NCBI RefSeq assembly: GCF_004361885.1
Contig: NZ_SNWH01000007.1
Span: 85,935 to 149,934 of the forward strand
Source: Halomonas ventosae
GTDB taxonomy: Bacteria > Pseudomonadota > Gammaproteobacteria > Pseudomonadales > Halomonadaceae
Reading direction: 5' to 3'
Length of the DNA stretch: 64,000 nt
Made by a program: the position numbers and the translations under genes. This document shows, piece after piece, positions 35,869 through 46,549 of this stretch (position 1 is its first letter; each line of letters begins with the position of its first letter). The notes beneath the pieces were generated by a model. That model was not told the DNA's origin. It searched no databases and saw only the letters and a list, made by a program, of their open reading frames with translations.

Positions 35869-36888
35869 ATGCAGATGCGAGAGGCCATTGCGGTGGTGAT
35901 GCGCCGGGAGAACCTGAATTTCGCCGAGACCCATGAAGTGATGCGCCAGATCATGACCGGCGAGGCCAGCGATCCCCAGATCGCCGCCTTCTTGGTAGGC
36001 ATGGCCATGAAGGGCGAGACCGCCGAGGAGATCAGCGCCGCGGCCCAAGTGATGCGTGAACTGATGAACCCGGTGCGGCTCACGGCCGACAACCTGGTCG
36101 ACATCGTCGGCACCGGCGGTGATGGCGCCAACCTCTTCAATGTCTCTACGGCGGCGAGCTTCGTGGTGGCTGCCGGCGGGGCGCACGTCGCCAAGCACGG
36201 CAACCGCGGCGTTTCCTCGTCATCGGGCAGTGCCGACCTGTTCGCCGTGGCCGGCATCAACCTCGATCTGGATGCCGAGCAGGTGGGCCGCTGTATCAAG
36301 CAGGTTGGGGTGGGCTTCATGTTCGCGCCCAGCCATCATCCGGCGATGCGCTATGCCGTGGGCCCGCGTCGCGAGATGGGCGTGCGCACCCTGTTCAACA
36401 TCCTCGGGCCGCTGACCAATCCTGCCGGCGTCCCCAGCCAGGTGTTGGGGGTCTATGCCCCCGAGCTGGTGCCACTGATGGCCGAGGTGCTGCGGCGACT
36501 GGGCAGCGAGCACGTGCTGGTGGTGCATGCCGAAGATGGCCTTGACGAGATCTCGCTGGCGCAGCCGACGCTGGTCGCCGAGCTGAAGGACGGCGAGATC
36601 CGCGAGTACATCATCACCCCGGAAGATTTTGGCATCGAGCGTCAGTCGCTGGACTCGCTGCGGGTAAAGAGCGCCGAGGATAGCCTGCGGCTGGTCGAGC
36701 AGGCCCTGATCGGCGAGGGGGCAGCGGCGGACATCGTCGCCCTCAATGCCGGTGCGGCGCTCTATGCTTCAGGGGTGTCCGACAGCCTCAAGGAGGGCGT
36801 GGCCATGGCCCAGGACGCCCAGGCCTCCAAGCTGCCGCTCGAAAAGCTCAAGGAACTCGCCAACTTCACCCGCGTGTTTTCCCAGTGA
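35869..36888 (+). CDS. trpD: Anthranilate phosphoribosyltransferase
   Basis: 339 residues. The PRPP-binding [14 protein letters not shown] (from ~81) and the [25 protein letters not shown] motifs are all present. It joins anthranilate to PRPP, the second dedicated tryptophan step. It is an independent protein, not fused to TrpG as in E. coli. AGAGGGT precedes the ATG. Its stop overlaps an alternative GTG start of trpC. Confidence 0.96.
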   Translation: MQMREAIAVVMRRENLNFAETHEVMRQIMTGEASDPQIAAFLVGMAMKGETAEEISAAAQVMRELMNPVRLTADNLVDIVGTGGDGANLFNVSTAASFVVAAGGAHVAKHGNRGVSSSSGSADLFAVAGINLDLDAEQVGRCIKQVGVGFMFAPSHHPAMRYAVGPRREMGVRTLFNILGPLTNPAGVPSQVLGVYAPELVPLMAEVLRRLGSEHVLVVHAEDGLDEISLAQPTLVAELKDGEIREYIITPEDFGIERQSLDSLRVKSAEDSLRLVEQALIGEGAAADIVALNAGAALYASGVSDSLKEGVAMAQDAQASKLPLEKLKELANFTRVFSQ

Positions 36889-36896
36889 GGTCCGAC

Positions 36897-37703
36897 ATGA
36901 CCGAATCCCGTTCCCTGCCCACCATCCTCGAGCGCATCCTGGCGCGCAAGGAACAGGAAGTTGCCGAACGGCGCCGCGCGGTCTCCGAGCAGGAGCTGCT
37001 GCGCCTGGCTGCCGAGCAGCCCGCGCCGCGGGGCTTCGTCGCCGCCCTCGAGCGCGCCATCCAGGCCGGCGATCCGGCGGTAATCGCCGAGATCAAGAAG
37101 GCCTCACCCTCCAGGGGGGTAATCCGCGAGGACTTTCGCCCCGGCGAGATCGCCGCAAGCTACGCCGAAGGCGGTGCAGCCTGTCTTTCGGTGCTCACCG
37201 ATGCCGACTTCTTCCAGGGCCACGAGGACTATCTGATCGAGTCGCGCGAGGCCTGCGACCTGCCGGTGATCCGCAAGGACTTCATCACCCATGGCTACCA
37301 GGTCAGCGAGGCGCGCGCCCTCGGCGCCGACTGCATCCTGCTGATCGTCGCCGCCCTGGACGATGCGCGGATGGCAGACCTGCATCGCCAGGCCGTGGAA
37401 CTGGGCATGGACGTGCTGGTGGAGGTCCACGACGCCCTGGAGCTCGACCGAGCCCTCAAGCTCGAGCTCACCCTGGTAGGCATCAACAACCGCGACCTGC
37501 ACACCTTCGACACCCGGCTCGAGACCACCCTGGAACTGCTGCCGCGGATTCCGCCCGGCGTCAGCGTGGTCACCGAGTCCGGCATCCACACCCGCGATGA
37601 CGTGCTGCGCATGCGCGAGCATGACGTCAATGCCTTCCTGGTGGGCGAGGCCTTCATGCGCGAGGCCGACCCCGGCGAGGCCCTGCGGCGGCTGTTCTTC
37701 TAG
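36897..37703 (+). CDS. trpC: Indole-3-glycerol-phosphate synthase
   Basis: 268 residues, monofunctional (no TrpF fusion). It has [13 protein letters not shown] at the start and [27 protein letters not shown] and NNRDLHTF, the TIM-barrel catalytic segments (Glu-Lys-Lys). The ATG at 36897 has GAGG 6 nt upstream; a GTG at 36885 overlapping the trpD stop is an alternative. trpF, trpB and trpA are not next to it; the gene ends the trp cluster and borders the accessory region. Confidence 0.95.
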   Translation: MTESRSLPTILERILARKEQEVAERRRAVSEQELLRLAAEQPAPRGFVAALERAIQAGDPAVIAEIKKASPSRGVIREDFRPGEIAASYAEGGAACLSVLTDADFFQGHEDYLIESREACDLPVIRKDFITHGYQVSEARALGADCILLIVAALDDARMADLHRQAVELGMDVLVEVHDALELDRALKLELTLVGINNRDLHTFDTRLETTLELLPRIPPGVSVVTESGIHTRDDVLRMREHDVNAFLVGEAFMREADPGEALRRLFF

Positions 37704-37723
37704 GCAAGTTTGCGGACCTTACT

Positions 37724-37791
37724 CTGTAGGAGCCCGGCTTGGCCGGCGGTTCGACGGTTCCACGCTTCGACGATGGAGGCCGCAGGCCTCC
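37724..37791. repeat. REP-like hairpins between trpC and hsdM
   Basis: CTGTAGGAGCCCGGCTTGGC resembles the extragenic palindromes of pseudomonads and related bacteria, with an imperfect GCCCGGC/GCCGGC stem. It is followed by a perfect hairpin GGAGGCC-GCA-GGCCTCC (37775-37791). The pair fills the 175-nt gap between the housekeeping trp operon and the restriction-modification operon, where no other feature is seen. Confidence 0.5.
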
Positions 37792-37878
37792 CCGGTTCCA
37801 GCCGGTTTTGTGAAGTCCCACTCCAGTGCCTAACCTGCTCTCCAGCACTTCTGCTGACAGCCCACCAAGCGACTCCCA

Positions 37879-40341
37879 ATGGCGATCAAGAAATCCGAAC
37901 TCTACTCCTCTCTCTGGGCCTCCTGCGACGAACTGCGCGGCGGCATGGACGCGTCGCAGTACAAGGACTACGTCCTGTTCATGCTGTTCATCAAGTATAT
38001 CTCGGACAAGTACGCCGATTCCGACGACTTCGCGCCGCCGGTGATCATCCCCCAAGGCGCCAGCTTCGCCGATATGGTCAAGCTCAAGGGCAAGAGCGAC
38101 ATCGGGGACAGGATCAACACCCAGATCATCCAGCCGCTGATCGACGCCAACCAGCGCCTGGCGCGCAGTGACTTTCCCGATTTCAACGACCCCAACAAGC
38201 TCGGCGAAGGCAAGGCGATGGTGGATCGCCTCACCAACCTGATCAGCATCTTCCAGAAGCCGGAGCTCAACTTCGCCAGGAACCGTGCCGAGCACGACGA
38301 CATCCTGGGCGACGCCTACGAATACCTGATGCGCCACTTCGCCCAGGAGAGCGGCAAGAGCAAGGGGCAGTTCTATACGCCTTCCGAGGTCAGCCGGATC
38401 ATGGCGCAGGTCATCGGCATCTCGCCTGAGCGTGCTGTGGCGGCCACCACCGCCTACGACCCCACCTGCGGCTCGGGCTCCCTGCTGCTCAAGGTCGCCG
38501 CCGAGGCCGGCAAACACATCACCCTGGAAGGGCAGGAGAAAGACGTCACAACCGCCGGTCTGGCGCGCATGAACATGATCCTGCACGACTTCCCTACCGC
38601 CAACGTGGTGCAGGGCAACACCCTGGCCAATCCCAAGTTCAGAGACGGCGAGCAGCTGCGTACCTACGACTACGTGGTGGCCAATCCGCCGTTCTCGGAC
38701 AAGGGTTGGAGCGCCGGCATCACGCCAGAAGATGACCCCTGGCAGCGCTTCGCCTGGGGCGCACCGCCGGCCAAGCAGGGCGACTACGCCTACCTGCTGC
38801 ATATCCTTCGCTCGATGAAAAGCACCGGCAAGGGCGCGGTGATCCTGCCCCATGGCGTGCTGTTCCGGGGCCACGCCGAGGCCGCCATCCGCCGGCAACT
38901 GGTGCGCTCCGGGTATCTGAAAGGCATCATCGGCCTGCCGGCCAACCTCTTCTACGGCACCGGCATTCCCGCCTGCATCCTGGTGCTGGACAAGGAGAAC
39001 GCCCAGGCGCGAAAGGGGGTCTTCATGATCGATGCCGCCCGGGGCTTCATCAAGGATGGCAACAAGAACCGGTTGCGCGAGCAGGACATCCACCGCATCG
39101 TCGATACCTTCAACAAGCAGGCTACCGTGCCGCGCTACGCCCGTATGGTGCCCTTCGACGAGATCGCTGACCCGAAGCACGACTTCAACCTCAACCTGCC
39201 ACGCTACATCGACGCCAGCGAACCCGAAGACCGCCACGACCTGCACGCCCACATGAACGGTGGGATTCCCGTGCGCGACATCGACGGTGACCGCGCCGCC
39301 ATCCCGCCGGTGCCGGGTTTGGCCGCCTACTGGGCCGTCTTCCCCAGCTTGCGGGCAGCGCTTTTCCGGCCCACGCCTCACACTGGCTACGTCGATCTTG
39401 CCGTGGCTCTCCAGTCGCTAAGAAGCACTATCCTTGAGCACGCCGAGTTCACCGCTTTCCGTGAGCGGGCTTCTGCCCTGTTCGACGATTGGCGCTCGCG
39501 CAACCGGCCGGTGCTCAAGGGCTTCGGCATCGACGACCAACCCAAGGCCCTGATCACCCGGGTGAGTGAGGATCTGCTGAACATCTTCCGTGCCGCGCCC
39601 CTGCTCGACCCCTACGACATCTATCAGCACCTGATGGACTACTGGTACGAGACCCTGCAGGACGACGCCTACGAGGTTGCCGCCGACGGCTGGGTGGCGG
39701 AAACCCGCCGCGTGCTGGAAGAGGTCAAGAGCGGCAAGAAGAAGGGCGAGATGAAGGACAAGGGCTGGACCTGTGACCTGATACCCAAGCCCTATATCGT
39801 CGCGTGCTACTTTACCGAGGAGCAGGGCGAACTGGATGCTCTTCAGACCGAGCTGGACGCCCGCATCGCGGACATGAGCGAACTGGAAGAAGAACACGGC
39901 GGCGAGGACGGCGCCTTCGCCGAGCTGGACAAGATCAACAAGGGCGAGGTCAGCAAGCGACTCAACGAGATCAAGGGCGACCCCGACTACGCTGACGAAA
40001 TCAAGGTGCTCAAGCAGTGGAACCAGCTCGACAAGCGCCAGAGCGAGCTGAAAAAAGCCATCAAGGAGGCCGACGCCGCCCTCGACCAGCAGGCTTATGA
40101 CAAGTATCCCGAGCTCAGCGTCGAGGAGATCAAGACCCTGGTGGTGGACGACAAGTGGCTCACCGCCCTGGAAGCCGCCGTGCAGGGCGAGCTGGAGCGC
40201 GTCTCCCAGACCCTCACCGGCCGCGTGCGCGAGCTGGCCGACCGCTATGCGACCCCGCTGCCGCAGCTGAGCCGGCAGGTAGAAGCGCTCTCGGCGCGGG
40301 TGGACGAGCACCTGAAGACGATGGGAGTGGCGTGGGCATGA
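37879..40341 (+). CDS. hsdM: Type I restriction-modification DNA methyltransferase subunit
   Basis: 820 residues. The N-terminal HsdM helical domain (1-160) and the gamma-class adenine methylase core are complete: QFYTPSEV (164-171), SAM motif I DPTCGSG (194-200) and catalytic NPPF (269-272). Residues ~480-820 are an extra C-terminal region with a long Glu/Lys-rich coiled coil (660-740), typical of the ~800-residue HsdM subfamily rather than the ~500-residue EcoKI type. With HsdS it methylates adenine in the target site. Its stop overlaps hsdS (ATGA). No strong ribosome-binding site is seen. Confidence 0.95.
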   Translation: MAIKKSELYSSLWASCDELRGGMDASQYKDYVLFMLFIKYISDKYADSDDFAPPVIIPQGASFADMVKLKGKSDIGDRINTQIIQPLIDANQRLARSDFPDFNDPNKLGEGKAMVDRLTNLISIFQKPELNFARNRAEHDDILGDAYEYLMRHFAQESGKSKGQFYTPSEVSRIMAQVIGISPERAVAATTAYDPTCGSGSLLLKVAAEAGKHITLEGQEKDVTTAGLARMNMILHDFPTANVVQGNTLANPKFRDGEQLRTYDYVVANPPFSDKGWSAGITPEDDPWQRFAWGAPPAKQGDYAYLLHILRSMKSTGKGAVILPHGVLFRGHAEAAIRRQLVRSGYLKGIIGLPANLFYGTGIPACILVLDKENAQARKGVFMIDAARGFIKDGNKNRLREQDIHRIVDTFNKQATVPRYARMVPFDEIADPKHDFNLNLPRYIDASEPEDRHDLHAHMNGGIPVRDIDGDRAAIPPVPGLAAYWAVFPSLRAALFRPTPHTGYVDLAVALQSLRSTILEHAEFTAFRERASALFDDWRSRNRPVLKGFGIDDQPKALITRVSEDLLNIFRAAPLLDPYDIYQHLMDYWYETLQDDAYEVAADGWVAETRRVLEEVKSGKKKGEMKDKGWTCDLIPKPYIVACYFTEEQGELDALQTELDARIADMSELEEEHGGEDGAFAELDKINKGEVSKRLNEIKGDPDYADEIKVLKQWNQLDKRQSELKKAIKEADAALDQQAYDKYPELSVEEIKTLVVDDKWLTALEAAVQGELERVSQTLTGRVRELADRYATPLPQLSRQVEALSARVDEHLKTMGVAWA

Positions 40342-41645
40342 CGGACGAGGTGCTGGAAGTGTGTGACGCCTCGGCGGGGTATGCGCGGCAGATGGACAGG
40401 CCGGCGGTGCCAGAGGGCTACAGGGACACGGAGATCGGGATTATTCCCGAAGACTGGGAGGTGTCCGCAGCTCGTCAGAAAGGGGAGATTCTTGCAGGGA
40501 AGGCATTGGCCATTAATGCGCCAGGCGAACAGCGCCCTTACCTCAGAACAAAGAACGTCCTTGATGGGCGAATTGACATCACCGATGTGCTCAAGATGCC
40601 GATGACGGATGAGCAGTTTAGACAATTCCAAGTTAGGAATGGCGATGTCCTGCTTAACGAGGGCCAGAGTCTTGAGCTTGTTGGGCGATGTTCGATTTAT
40701 AATGATGAATATCCCGAACCCTGTGCCATTCAGAATGCCCTCTTGCGTTTCAGGGCTCGATCAGGTGTTTGTGAAAATTTCGCCTCGCACCTTTTCCGGC
40801 ACTGCCAGCAGACTGGGGTCTTCTCACGGATTTCGCTCCAAACCACTTCGGTGGCTCATCTTGGTTCAACGCGGTTCGGGCGCTTGCGCCTTGCTTGGCC
40901 CACTGAAGCAGAACAGCGCGCCATCGCTACCGCCCTAAGCGATGTGGATTCCCTTCTGGGGTCGCTGGACCGCCTGATCGCCAAGAAGCGTGATATCAAA
41001 CAGGCTGCCATGCAACAGCTCCTGACCGGCGAGACGCGGCTGCCTGGTTTTGAGGGGGCGTGTGAGACGAAGACCCTAGAGGAAATTGCGGATATTCGAA
41101 GCGGCGGCACGCCAAGCACTACTAACCAGGACCTCTGGAATGGCGGTGTCGCATGGTGTACCCCAACGGATATCACGGCGCTACACGGTCGGAAGCACCT
41201 TACGGAAACCGAGCGCACAATATCGCAAAAAGGTCTTCAGGCTAGCTCTGCCGAAGTTATTCCTCCCAACTCGATCATTATGACAACCCGCGCCACCATC
41301 GGAGAGTGTGCGATCAATACGATTCCAATGACCACGAATCAGGGTTTTAAAAACCTGATTCCATTAAACGCGGACAGCGAATTTCTTTTTTATTTGATGA
41401 CTACTCAGAAACAGCTCCTTCTCCAGCTCTGTGGGGGGAGTACGTTTCTTGAGGTTGGCAAGAAACAATTACAGACATTTAAAGTAACGCTGCCATCGGA
41501 TATCGAAGAACAAGCCGCCATCGCCACCGTCCTCTCCGATATGGACGCCGAACTCGAAGCCCTGGAACAGCGCCGCAGCAAAACCGCCGAGCTGAAACAG
41601 GGCATGATGCAGGAGCTGCTGACCGGGAGGACACGTCTGGTATGA
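40338..41645 (+). CDS. hsdS: Type I restriction-modification specificity subunit
   Basis: 435 residues with two target-recognition domains (about 25-185 and 245-385), each followed by a related conserved helix: EQRAIATALSDVDSLL at ~191 and EQAAIATVLSDMD at ~391, with LLTGETRL and LLTGRTRL endings. The 200-residue periodicity is the normal HsdS tandem. It determines the bipartite DNA target for both methylation and cleavage. Both recognition domains are AT-richer than the flanking conserved parts. It overlaps hsdM and the DUF1016 gene by 4 nt each. Confidence 0.94.
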   Translation: MTDEVLEVCDASAGYARQMDRPAVPEGYRDTEIGIIPEDWEVSAARQKGEILAGKALAINAPGEQRPYLRTKNVLDGRIDITDVLKMPMTDEQFRQFQVRNGDVLLNEGQSLELVGRCSIYNDEYPEPCAIQNALLRFRARSGVCENFASHLFRHCQQTGVFSRISLQTTSVAHLGSTRFGRLRLAWPTEAEQRAIATALSDVDSLLGSLDRLIAKKRDIKQAAMQQLLTGETRLPGFEGACETKTLEEIADIRSGGTPSTTNQDLWNGGVAWCTPTDITALHGRKHLTETERTISQKGLQASSAEVIPPNSIIMTTRATIGECAINTIPMTTNQGFKNLIPLNADSEFLFYLMTTQKQLLLQLCGGSTFLEVGKKQLQTFKVTLPSDIEEQAAIATVLSDMDAELEALEQRRSKTAELKQGMMQELLTGRTRLV

Positions 41646-42691
41646 CCGACAGGGCCGTCACCGATCCGGCGCTGGTCGCCGATCTTCGCCAGCTTATCGA
41701 TGGTGCCCGCCAGCGCGCGGCGGTGGCGGTCAATGCCGAGTTGACCCTGCTCTACTGGGAAATCGGACGCCGTATCCACCGGGAGGTCCTGGCGGGCAAG
41801 CGGGCCGGTTATGGCGAGGAGATTGTCTCCGCGCTGGGGAGACAGTTGACCCATGAGTACGGCAGGGGCTTTTCGGCCAAGAACCTGCGCCACATGATCC
41901 GCTTCGCCGAGGTCTTCCCGGAGGAGGAGAAAGTCTCCGCACTGCGGAGACAGTTGAGCTGGACCCACCTCAAGAGCCTGATCTATCTGGACGACTCGCT
42001 GAAGCGCGAGTTCTATATCGAGCTGTGCCAGCTCGAAGGGTGGTCGTCTCGCCAGCTGCAGGAGCGCATCCAGTCGATGCTCTTCGAGCGAAGCGCCATC
42101 TCGAAAAAGCCCGAGCAGACCATCCAGCACGAGCTATCCACCCTGCGCCGGGGCGGCCAGGCGTCGCCCGCGCTGCTGCTCAAGGATCCCTACCTGCTCG
42201 ACTTCCTCGGCCTCAACGACCGCTATCTGGAGCGTGACCTGGAAGACGCCATCCTGCGCGAGATAGAGCAGTTCCTGCTGGAGCTGGGTGCGGGCTTCAC
42301 CTTCGTGGGACGCCAGAAGCGTATCCAGATCGACGACGAGGACTTCTACATCGACCTGCTGTTCTACAACCGCAAGCTCAGGCGGCTGGTGGCCATTGAC
42401 CTCAAGCTCGGGCGCTTCAAGGCCGAGTACAAGGGACAGATGGAGCTCTACCTGCGCTGGCTGGCGCGCCACGAGCAGGAGGCAGGGGAAAATCCGCCGC
42501 TGGGTATCATCCTGTGTGCCGGCAAGCAGCGCGAGCAGATCGAGTTGCTGGAACTGGACAAGAGCGGCATCCATGTTGCCGAATACCTGACAGTGTTGCC
42601 TTCCCGAGAGGCCCTGCAGGCCAAGCTGCATCAATCCATCGCCGCCGCCAGGGCGCGGCTGCAGGGGGGCCAGGACGAGCCGACCGACTGA
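41642..42691 (+). CDS. DUF1016 / YhcG-type PD-(D/E)XK nuclease
   Basis: 349 residues. The N-terminal DUF1016 helical domain (LLYWEIGRRI, YGEEIVSALGRQL, FSAKNLRHMIRF) is followed by a PD-(D/E)XK nuclease domain (DUF1016_C). Its putative active site is D238 in FYIDLLFYNR and D253-L-K255 (IDLK), with Asp in place of the usual Glu. YhcG-like nucleases often accompany type I restriction genes and toxin or mobile loci; a role in restriction or as an accessory effector is inferred from context. Start overlaps hsdS by 4 nt; hsdR follows after 21 nt. Confidence 0.88.
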   Translation: MTDRAVTDPALVADLRQLIDGARQRAAVAVNAELTLLYWEIGRRIHREVLAGKRAGYGEEIVSALGRQLTHEYGRGFSAKNLRHMIRFAEVFPEEEKVSALRRQLSWTHLKSLIYLDDSLKREFYIELCQLEGWSSRQLQERIQSMLFERSAISKKPEQTIQHELSTLRRGGQASPALLLKDPYLLDFLGLNDRYLERDLEDAILREIEQFLLELGAGFTFVGRQKRIQIDDEDFYIDLLFYNRKLRRLVAIDLKLGRFKAEYKGQMELYLRWLARHEQEAGENPPLGIILCAGKQREQIELLELDKSGIHVAEYLTVLPSREALQAKLHQSIAAARARLQGGQDEPTD

Positions 42692-42712
42692 GCCACGCAA
42701 GGAGCCCGCCAG

Positions 42713-45700
42713 ATGTCGCACGCCACGCGCCCTGAGCGCCTGACCCAGAACCGCGTGATCCACCTGCTGACCCGGCCGGAGGCTGAGGGCGGCTTGGGCT
42801 ATCGCTGGCTGGGCAACTGGAGCCGTCGGCAGGGCAATCGTGCCATCGAGGCCGAGCTGCTGCGCGACAATCTGCGCGAACGTGGCGACTCCGAGGCGCA
42901 TATCGCCGCTGCGCTGCACAAGCTGCAAACGGCCGCCGATGTCACCGGCGTGACGCTCTACCAGGCCAATCTGCGCACCTACAACCTGCTGCGCTACCCC
43001 GTGAAGGTGCTGCTCTCGCCGGGGCAGCCGCACGAGGATGTGCACCTGATCGATTGGACCCACCCCGAGAACAACGACTTCGCCCTGGCCGAGGAGGTGA
43101 CCCTCAGGGGTGGGCACGAGCGCCGGCCGGACCTGGTGCTCTATCTCAACGGCATCGCCGTGGCGGTGATCGAGCTCAAGCGCAGCTCCATGGAGGTGGC
43201 CGACGGTGTGCGCCAGCTCATCACCAACCAGGAGTCGATCTTCAACGAGGGCTTCTTCACCACCGCGCAGCTGCTGCTGGCCGGCAGCGACGCCCAGGGG
43301 CTGCGCTACGGCACCACCGGCACGCCGGAGCAGTTCTTTGTGCAGTGGAAGGATGAGGAGGGCGGCAGCACTGCGTCGCCCGGAGTATTGCTGGACAGGC
43401 CGCTGGCGCAGATGTGCGGCAAGCAGCGCCTGCTGGACCTGATCCGTAACTTCGTGATCTTCGATGCCGGCCAGAAGAAAGTGCCGCGGCCGCACCAGTA
43501 TTTTGGCGTCAAGGCGGCCCAGGAGCACATCGCCCGGCGCGAGGGCGGGGTGATCTGGCACACCCAGGGCAGCGGCAAGAGCATCCTGATGGTGCTGCTG
43601 GCCAAGTGGATCATGGAACACGACCCGGCGGCGCGCATTCTGGTGGTGACCGACCGCGACGAACTGGACCGCCAGATCGTCGGCGTGATGCGCAATGCCG
43701 GTGTCGTGGGCGAGGATGATTTTTCGCCTCGCATCACTTCACGCGCACAGTTCATGGATAAGCTGGGGGCGACCACGCCGCGGCTGCTCTGCGCCCTGGT
43801 GCACAAGTTTGACCCGGGCGATCTCAGGGGCGACCCGCCGCCAGTGCACGGGCGCTTCTATGTGTTCGTGGACGAGTGCCACCGTACCCAGGGTGGCGCC
43901 ATGAACCGGCAGATGAAACGCTGGCTCGCCGACGCCATCTTCATCGGCTTCACCGGCACGCCCCTGCTAAGGCGCGACAAGCAGACCACCCGCGAGGTCT
44001 TCGGCACCTATATTCACACCTACAAGTTCCCCGAGGCAGTGGCCGATGGCGTGGTACTGGACCTGAAGTACGAAGCCCGCGATGTCCCCCAGCGGTTGAC
44101 CTCTCGGCAGGCCATCGACAAGTGGTTCGAGCAGAAGACCCGGAACCTCAACAACTACCAGAAGGCGGTGCTACGCAAGCGCTGGGCCACGCTGGAGGAG
44201 CTGATGAGCTCCGCCGAGCGCAAGCAGCGCATCGTCGCGGATATCATCGAGGACTTCGGCCTCAAGCCGCGCCTGAACAACGATCGCGGCACGGCCATCC
44301 TGGTGGCCGCCTCGATCTATGATGCCTGCCATTACTTCCGGTTGTTCCAGAATACGTCATTCGGTCAGTACTGCGGCATCATCACCTCCTTCGAGCCCAG
44401 CCACAACGCCATCTCCCGCGAGCCGGCCAACAGCGACGAGCGCTACAAGTTCGACACTTATACCCGGTTTGTGCTGAAGGAAGGCCAGAGTACCGCCCAG
44501 TACGAGGCCGAGATGAAGCGGCGCTTCATCGAGGAGCCGGCCAACACCAAGCTGCTGATCGTGGTGAGCAAGCTGCTGACCGGCTTCGATGCGCCCTCGT
44601 GCAGCTATATCTACCTGGACAATGAACTGCGCGACCACAACCTGTTCCAGGCCATCTGCCGGACCAACCGGCTCGACGGCGACGACAAGGACTACGGCCA
44701 TATCGTCGATTTCAAGCAGCTGTTCGGCGATGTGCAGCAGGCGATCGCCGTCTACAGCTCCGATGAGCTGGACCTGGACGATGGCGGTGCGGCGGAAAAC
44801 AACGTCGAACTGAAGGACTGGCGCAAGGAGGGTCGCAGGAAGCTCGACACGGCCCGAGAAGCGCTCAAGTACCTGTGTGAGCCGGTGCCGCCGCCGCGCG
44901 AGATCGAGCACTACCTGCACTATTTCTGCGGCGATGCCGGGGCGCCGGAGGCGCTGGACGATACCGAGGTGCTGCGCATCGCCTTCTACAAGGCGGTGGC
45001 CAGCTTCGTGCGCGCGTATTCCGCCATCGCCCAGGAACTGGAGGCCGTTGGCTACTCAGCGGGAGAGATTGCCGCCTTGCAGGACGAGGTGACCTTCTTC
45101 AGCGAAGTGCGTGCCGCCATCAAGTGCCACTCCGGCGAGGAGCTGGATATCAAGCCCTTCGAGGCGGACATGCGCCACCTCATCAACACCTATATTCAGG
45201 CGGACCCGGCGAGCAATCTCGGCTCGGTGGACAGCTACTCCCTGGTGGAGCTTATCGTCGAGACAGGTATTCATGATGCCATCGCCAAGAAGCTCAATCA
45301 GCAGGGCAAGCTGTCGAAGAACGGGGTGGCCGAGGGCATCATCAACAACGTGCGCAAGACCATCATCCGTGGCCAGCTCACCGATCCACGCTTCTACAAA
45401 CAGCTCTCGACTCTGCTGGACGACCTGATCGCGGACTGGCGCAGCGAGACGGCTTCCTACCAGCAGTTGCTGGAGCGCGCCGAGGCCCTCGTCCAGCAGA
45501 TGGCGCAGGGGCAGCGTGGCGAGCCGGTGCCTCCTGAGCTTGACGATCGGCCCGAGGCGCAGGTGATCTACCACAACTTGCCGGATATCCTGGCCGCGTC
45601 GCGCCCGGCAAACGAAGTGCATGAGCCCTCACTCGACGCTGACGAGCAGCGGCTGCGAATCTCGCTGGCCATCGACCGGGCCATGCGCGAGCTGGCCCCG

Positions 45701-45829
45701 GCCGGCTGGCGTGGGGACGACGCGCGCGAGCGGCAGGTACTCAACGCCCTGTTCCCTATCCTCGGGAGAAATCGAAAGACCACCGAGGCTGTGTTCGATC
45801 TGATCAAGCAGCAGGCGGGTTACCCGTGA
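42713..45829 (+). CDS. hsdR: Type I restriction enzyme endonuclease/translocase subunit
   Basis: 1038 residues. The N-terminal nuclease site is D140-x13-E154-L-K156 ([15 protein letters not shown]). The SF2 motor has Walker A HTQGSGKS (283-290), DECH (387-390), FTGTP and the late motif QAICRTNR. The C-terminal helical region binds the methylase core. It translocates DNA with ATP and cuts at a distance when both strands of the target are unmethylated. All motifs are intact, so the system is predicted active. AAGGAG lies 8 nt before the ATG. It overlaps the metallopeptidase gene by 4 nt. Confidence 0.95.
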   Translation: MSHATRPERLTQNRVIHLLTRPEAEGGLGYRWLGNWSRRQGNRAIEAELLRDNLRERGDSEAHIAAALHKLQTAADVTGVTLYQANLRTYNLLRYPVKVLLSPGQPHEDVHLIDWTHPENNDFALAEEVTLRGGHERRPDLVLYLNGIAVAVIELKRSSMEVADGVRQLITNQESIFNEGFFTTAQLLLAGSDAQGLRYGTTGTPEQFFVQWKDEEGGSTASPGVLLDRPLAQMCGKQRLLDLIRNFVIFDAGQKKVPRPHQYFGVKAAQEHIARREGGVIWHTQGSGKSILMVLLAKWIMEHDPAARILVVTDRDELDRQIVGVMRNAGVVGEDDFSPRITSRAQFMDKLGATTPRLLCALVHKFDPGDLRGDPPPVHGRFYVFVDECHRTQGGAMNRQMKRWLADAIFIGFTGTPLLRRDKQTTREVFGTYIHTYKFPEAVADGVVLDLKYEARDVPQRLTSRQAIDKWFEQKTRNLNNYQKAVLRKRWATLEELMSSAERKQRIVADIIEDFGLKPRLNNDRGTAILVAASIYDACHYFRLFQNTSFGQYCGIITSFEPSHNAISREPANSDERYKFDTYTRFVLKEGQSTAQYEAEMKRRFIEEPANTKLLIVVSKLLTGFDAPSCSYIYLDNELRDHNLFQAICRTNRLDGDDKDYGHIVDFKQLFGDVQQAIAVYSSDELDLDDGGAAENNVELKDWRKEGRRKLDTAREALKYLCEPVPPPREIEHYLHYFCGDAGAPEALDDTEVLRIAFYKAVASFVRAYSAIAQELEAVGYSAGEIAALQDEVTFFSEVRAAIKCHSGEELDIKPFEADMRHLINTYIQADPASNLGSVDSYSLVELIVETGIHDAIAKKLNQQGKLSKNGVAEGIINNVRKTIIRGQLTDPRFYKQLSTLLDDLIADWRSETASYQQLLERAEALVQQMAQGQRGEPVPPELDDRPEAQVIYHNLPDILAASRPANEVHEPSLDADEQRLRISLAIDRAMRELAPAGWRGDDARERQVLNALFPILGRNRKTTEAVFDLIKQQAGYP

Positions 45830-46536
45830 CCGAATCGATCACATTGGGGGATATCGCCATCGAGGTGACGCGCAAGAATGTCCGCAACGTGCATCTTTCC
45901 GTGCATCCGCCGGACGGACGGGTCACCCTGGTGGCGCCCCGCGCGACCCGCCTGGAGGTGGCGCGCACCTATGCAATTGCCAAGCTGGGCTGGATACGCG
46001 ACCAGCAGGCGAGACTCCACGCTCAGGCCCGAGAAACGCCCCGTCGGCTCGTTGAGCGAGAGAGCCACTATCTCTGGGGCCGGCGCTACCTGTTGAGCGT
46101 GGAGGAGCGTGAGGCCCGCCCGGGCGTCAAGTTGGATCATAAGCGCATTACGCTTACGGTGCGGCCGGGAAGCGATCGGGAAAAGCGTGCTGATGTCATG
46201 CATGAGTGGCACAAGCGACTGTTGCATGACGCTATCCCCCCGCTGATTGCAAGCTGGGAGGCTCGCCTGGGCGTTCGCGTCTCGGCTTACCACCTGCAGC
46301 GCATGAAGACCAAGTGGGGAAGCTGCAATCCCTCGAAGGGCAATATTCGACTGAATACGGAGCTGGTCAAGAAACCCAAGGACCTGCTGGAGTACATCAT
46401 CGTCCACGAAATGGCCCACCTGATTGAGCCCACCCACAATGAACGCTTCATCACCCTTCTGGATCGGCACTACCCAGGCTGGCGCGAGGCTCGTGACGAG
46501 CTCAATGCCTTACCCTTGAAGGCCGAATACTGGTAA
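45826..46536 (+). CDS. YgjP-like (M48/SprT-type) metallopeptidase
   Basis: 236 residues. The DUF45/YgjP domain is complete: KTKWGSC (161-167) and the zinc-protease motif HEMAH (H194, E195, H198) with a third ligand probably H204 (EPTHNERF). There is no signal peptide, so it acts in the cytosol. It starts with GTG overlapping the hsdR stop (GTGA), so it is translated as the last member of the restriction operon. Genes of this family recur next to type I restriction systems, but their job there is not established. Possible roles are turnover of HsdR or of DNA-protein complexes, by inference. Confidence 0.88.
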   Translation: MTESITLGDIAIEVTRKNVRNVHLSVHPPDGRVTLVAPRATRLEVARTYAIAKLGWIRDQQARLHAQARETPRRLVERESHYLWGRRYLLSVEEREARPGVKLDHKRITLTVRPGSDREKRADVMHEWHKRLLHDAIPPLIASWEARLGVRVSAYHLQRMKTKWGSCNPSKGNIRLNTELVKKPKDLLEYIIVHEMAHLIEPTHNERFITLLDRHYPGWREARDELNALPLKAEYW

Positions 46537-46549
46537 GTCGAAAAGCAAC

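Noticed and set aside
37704..46549. Prophage or integrative element carrying the restriction operon
   Set aside because: No integrase, transposase, tRNA target or flanking direct repeats were found at either edge.
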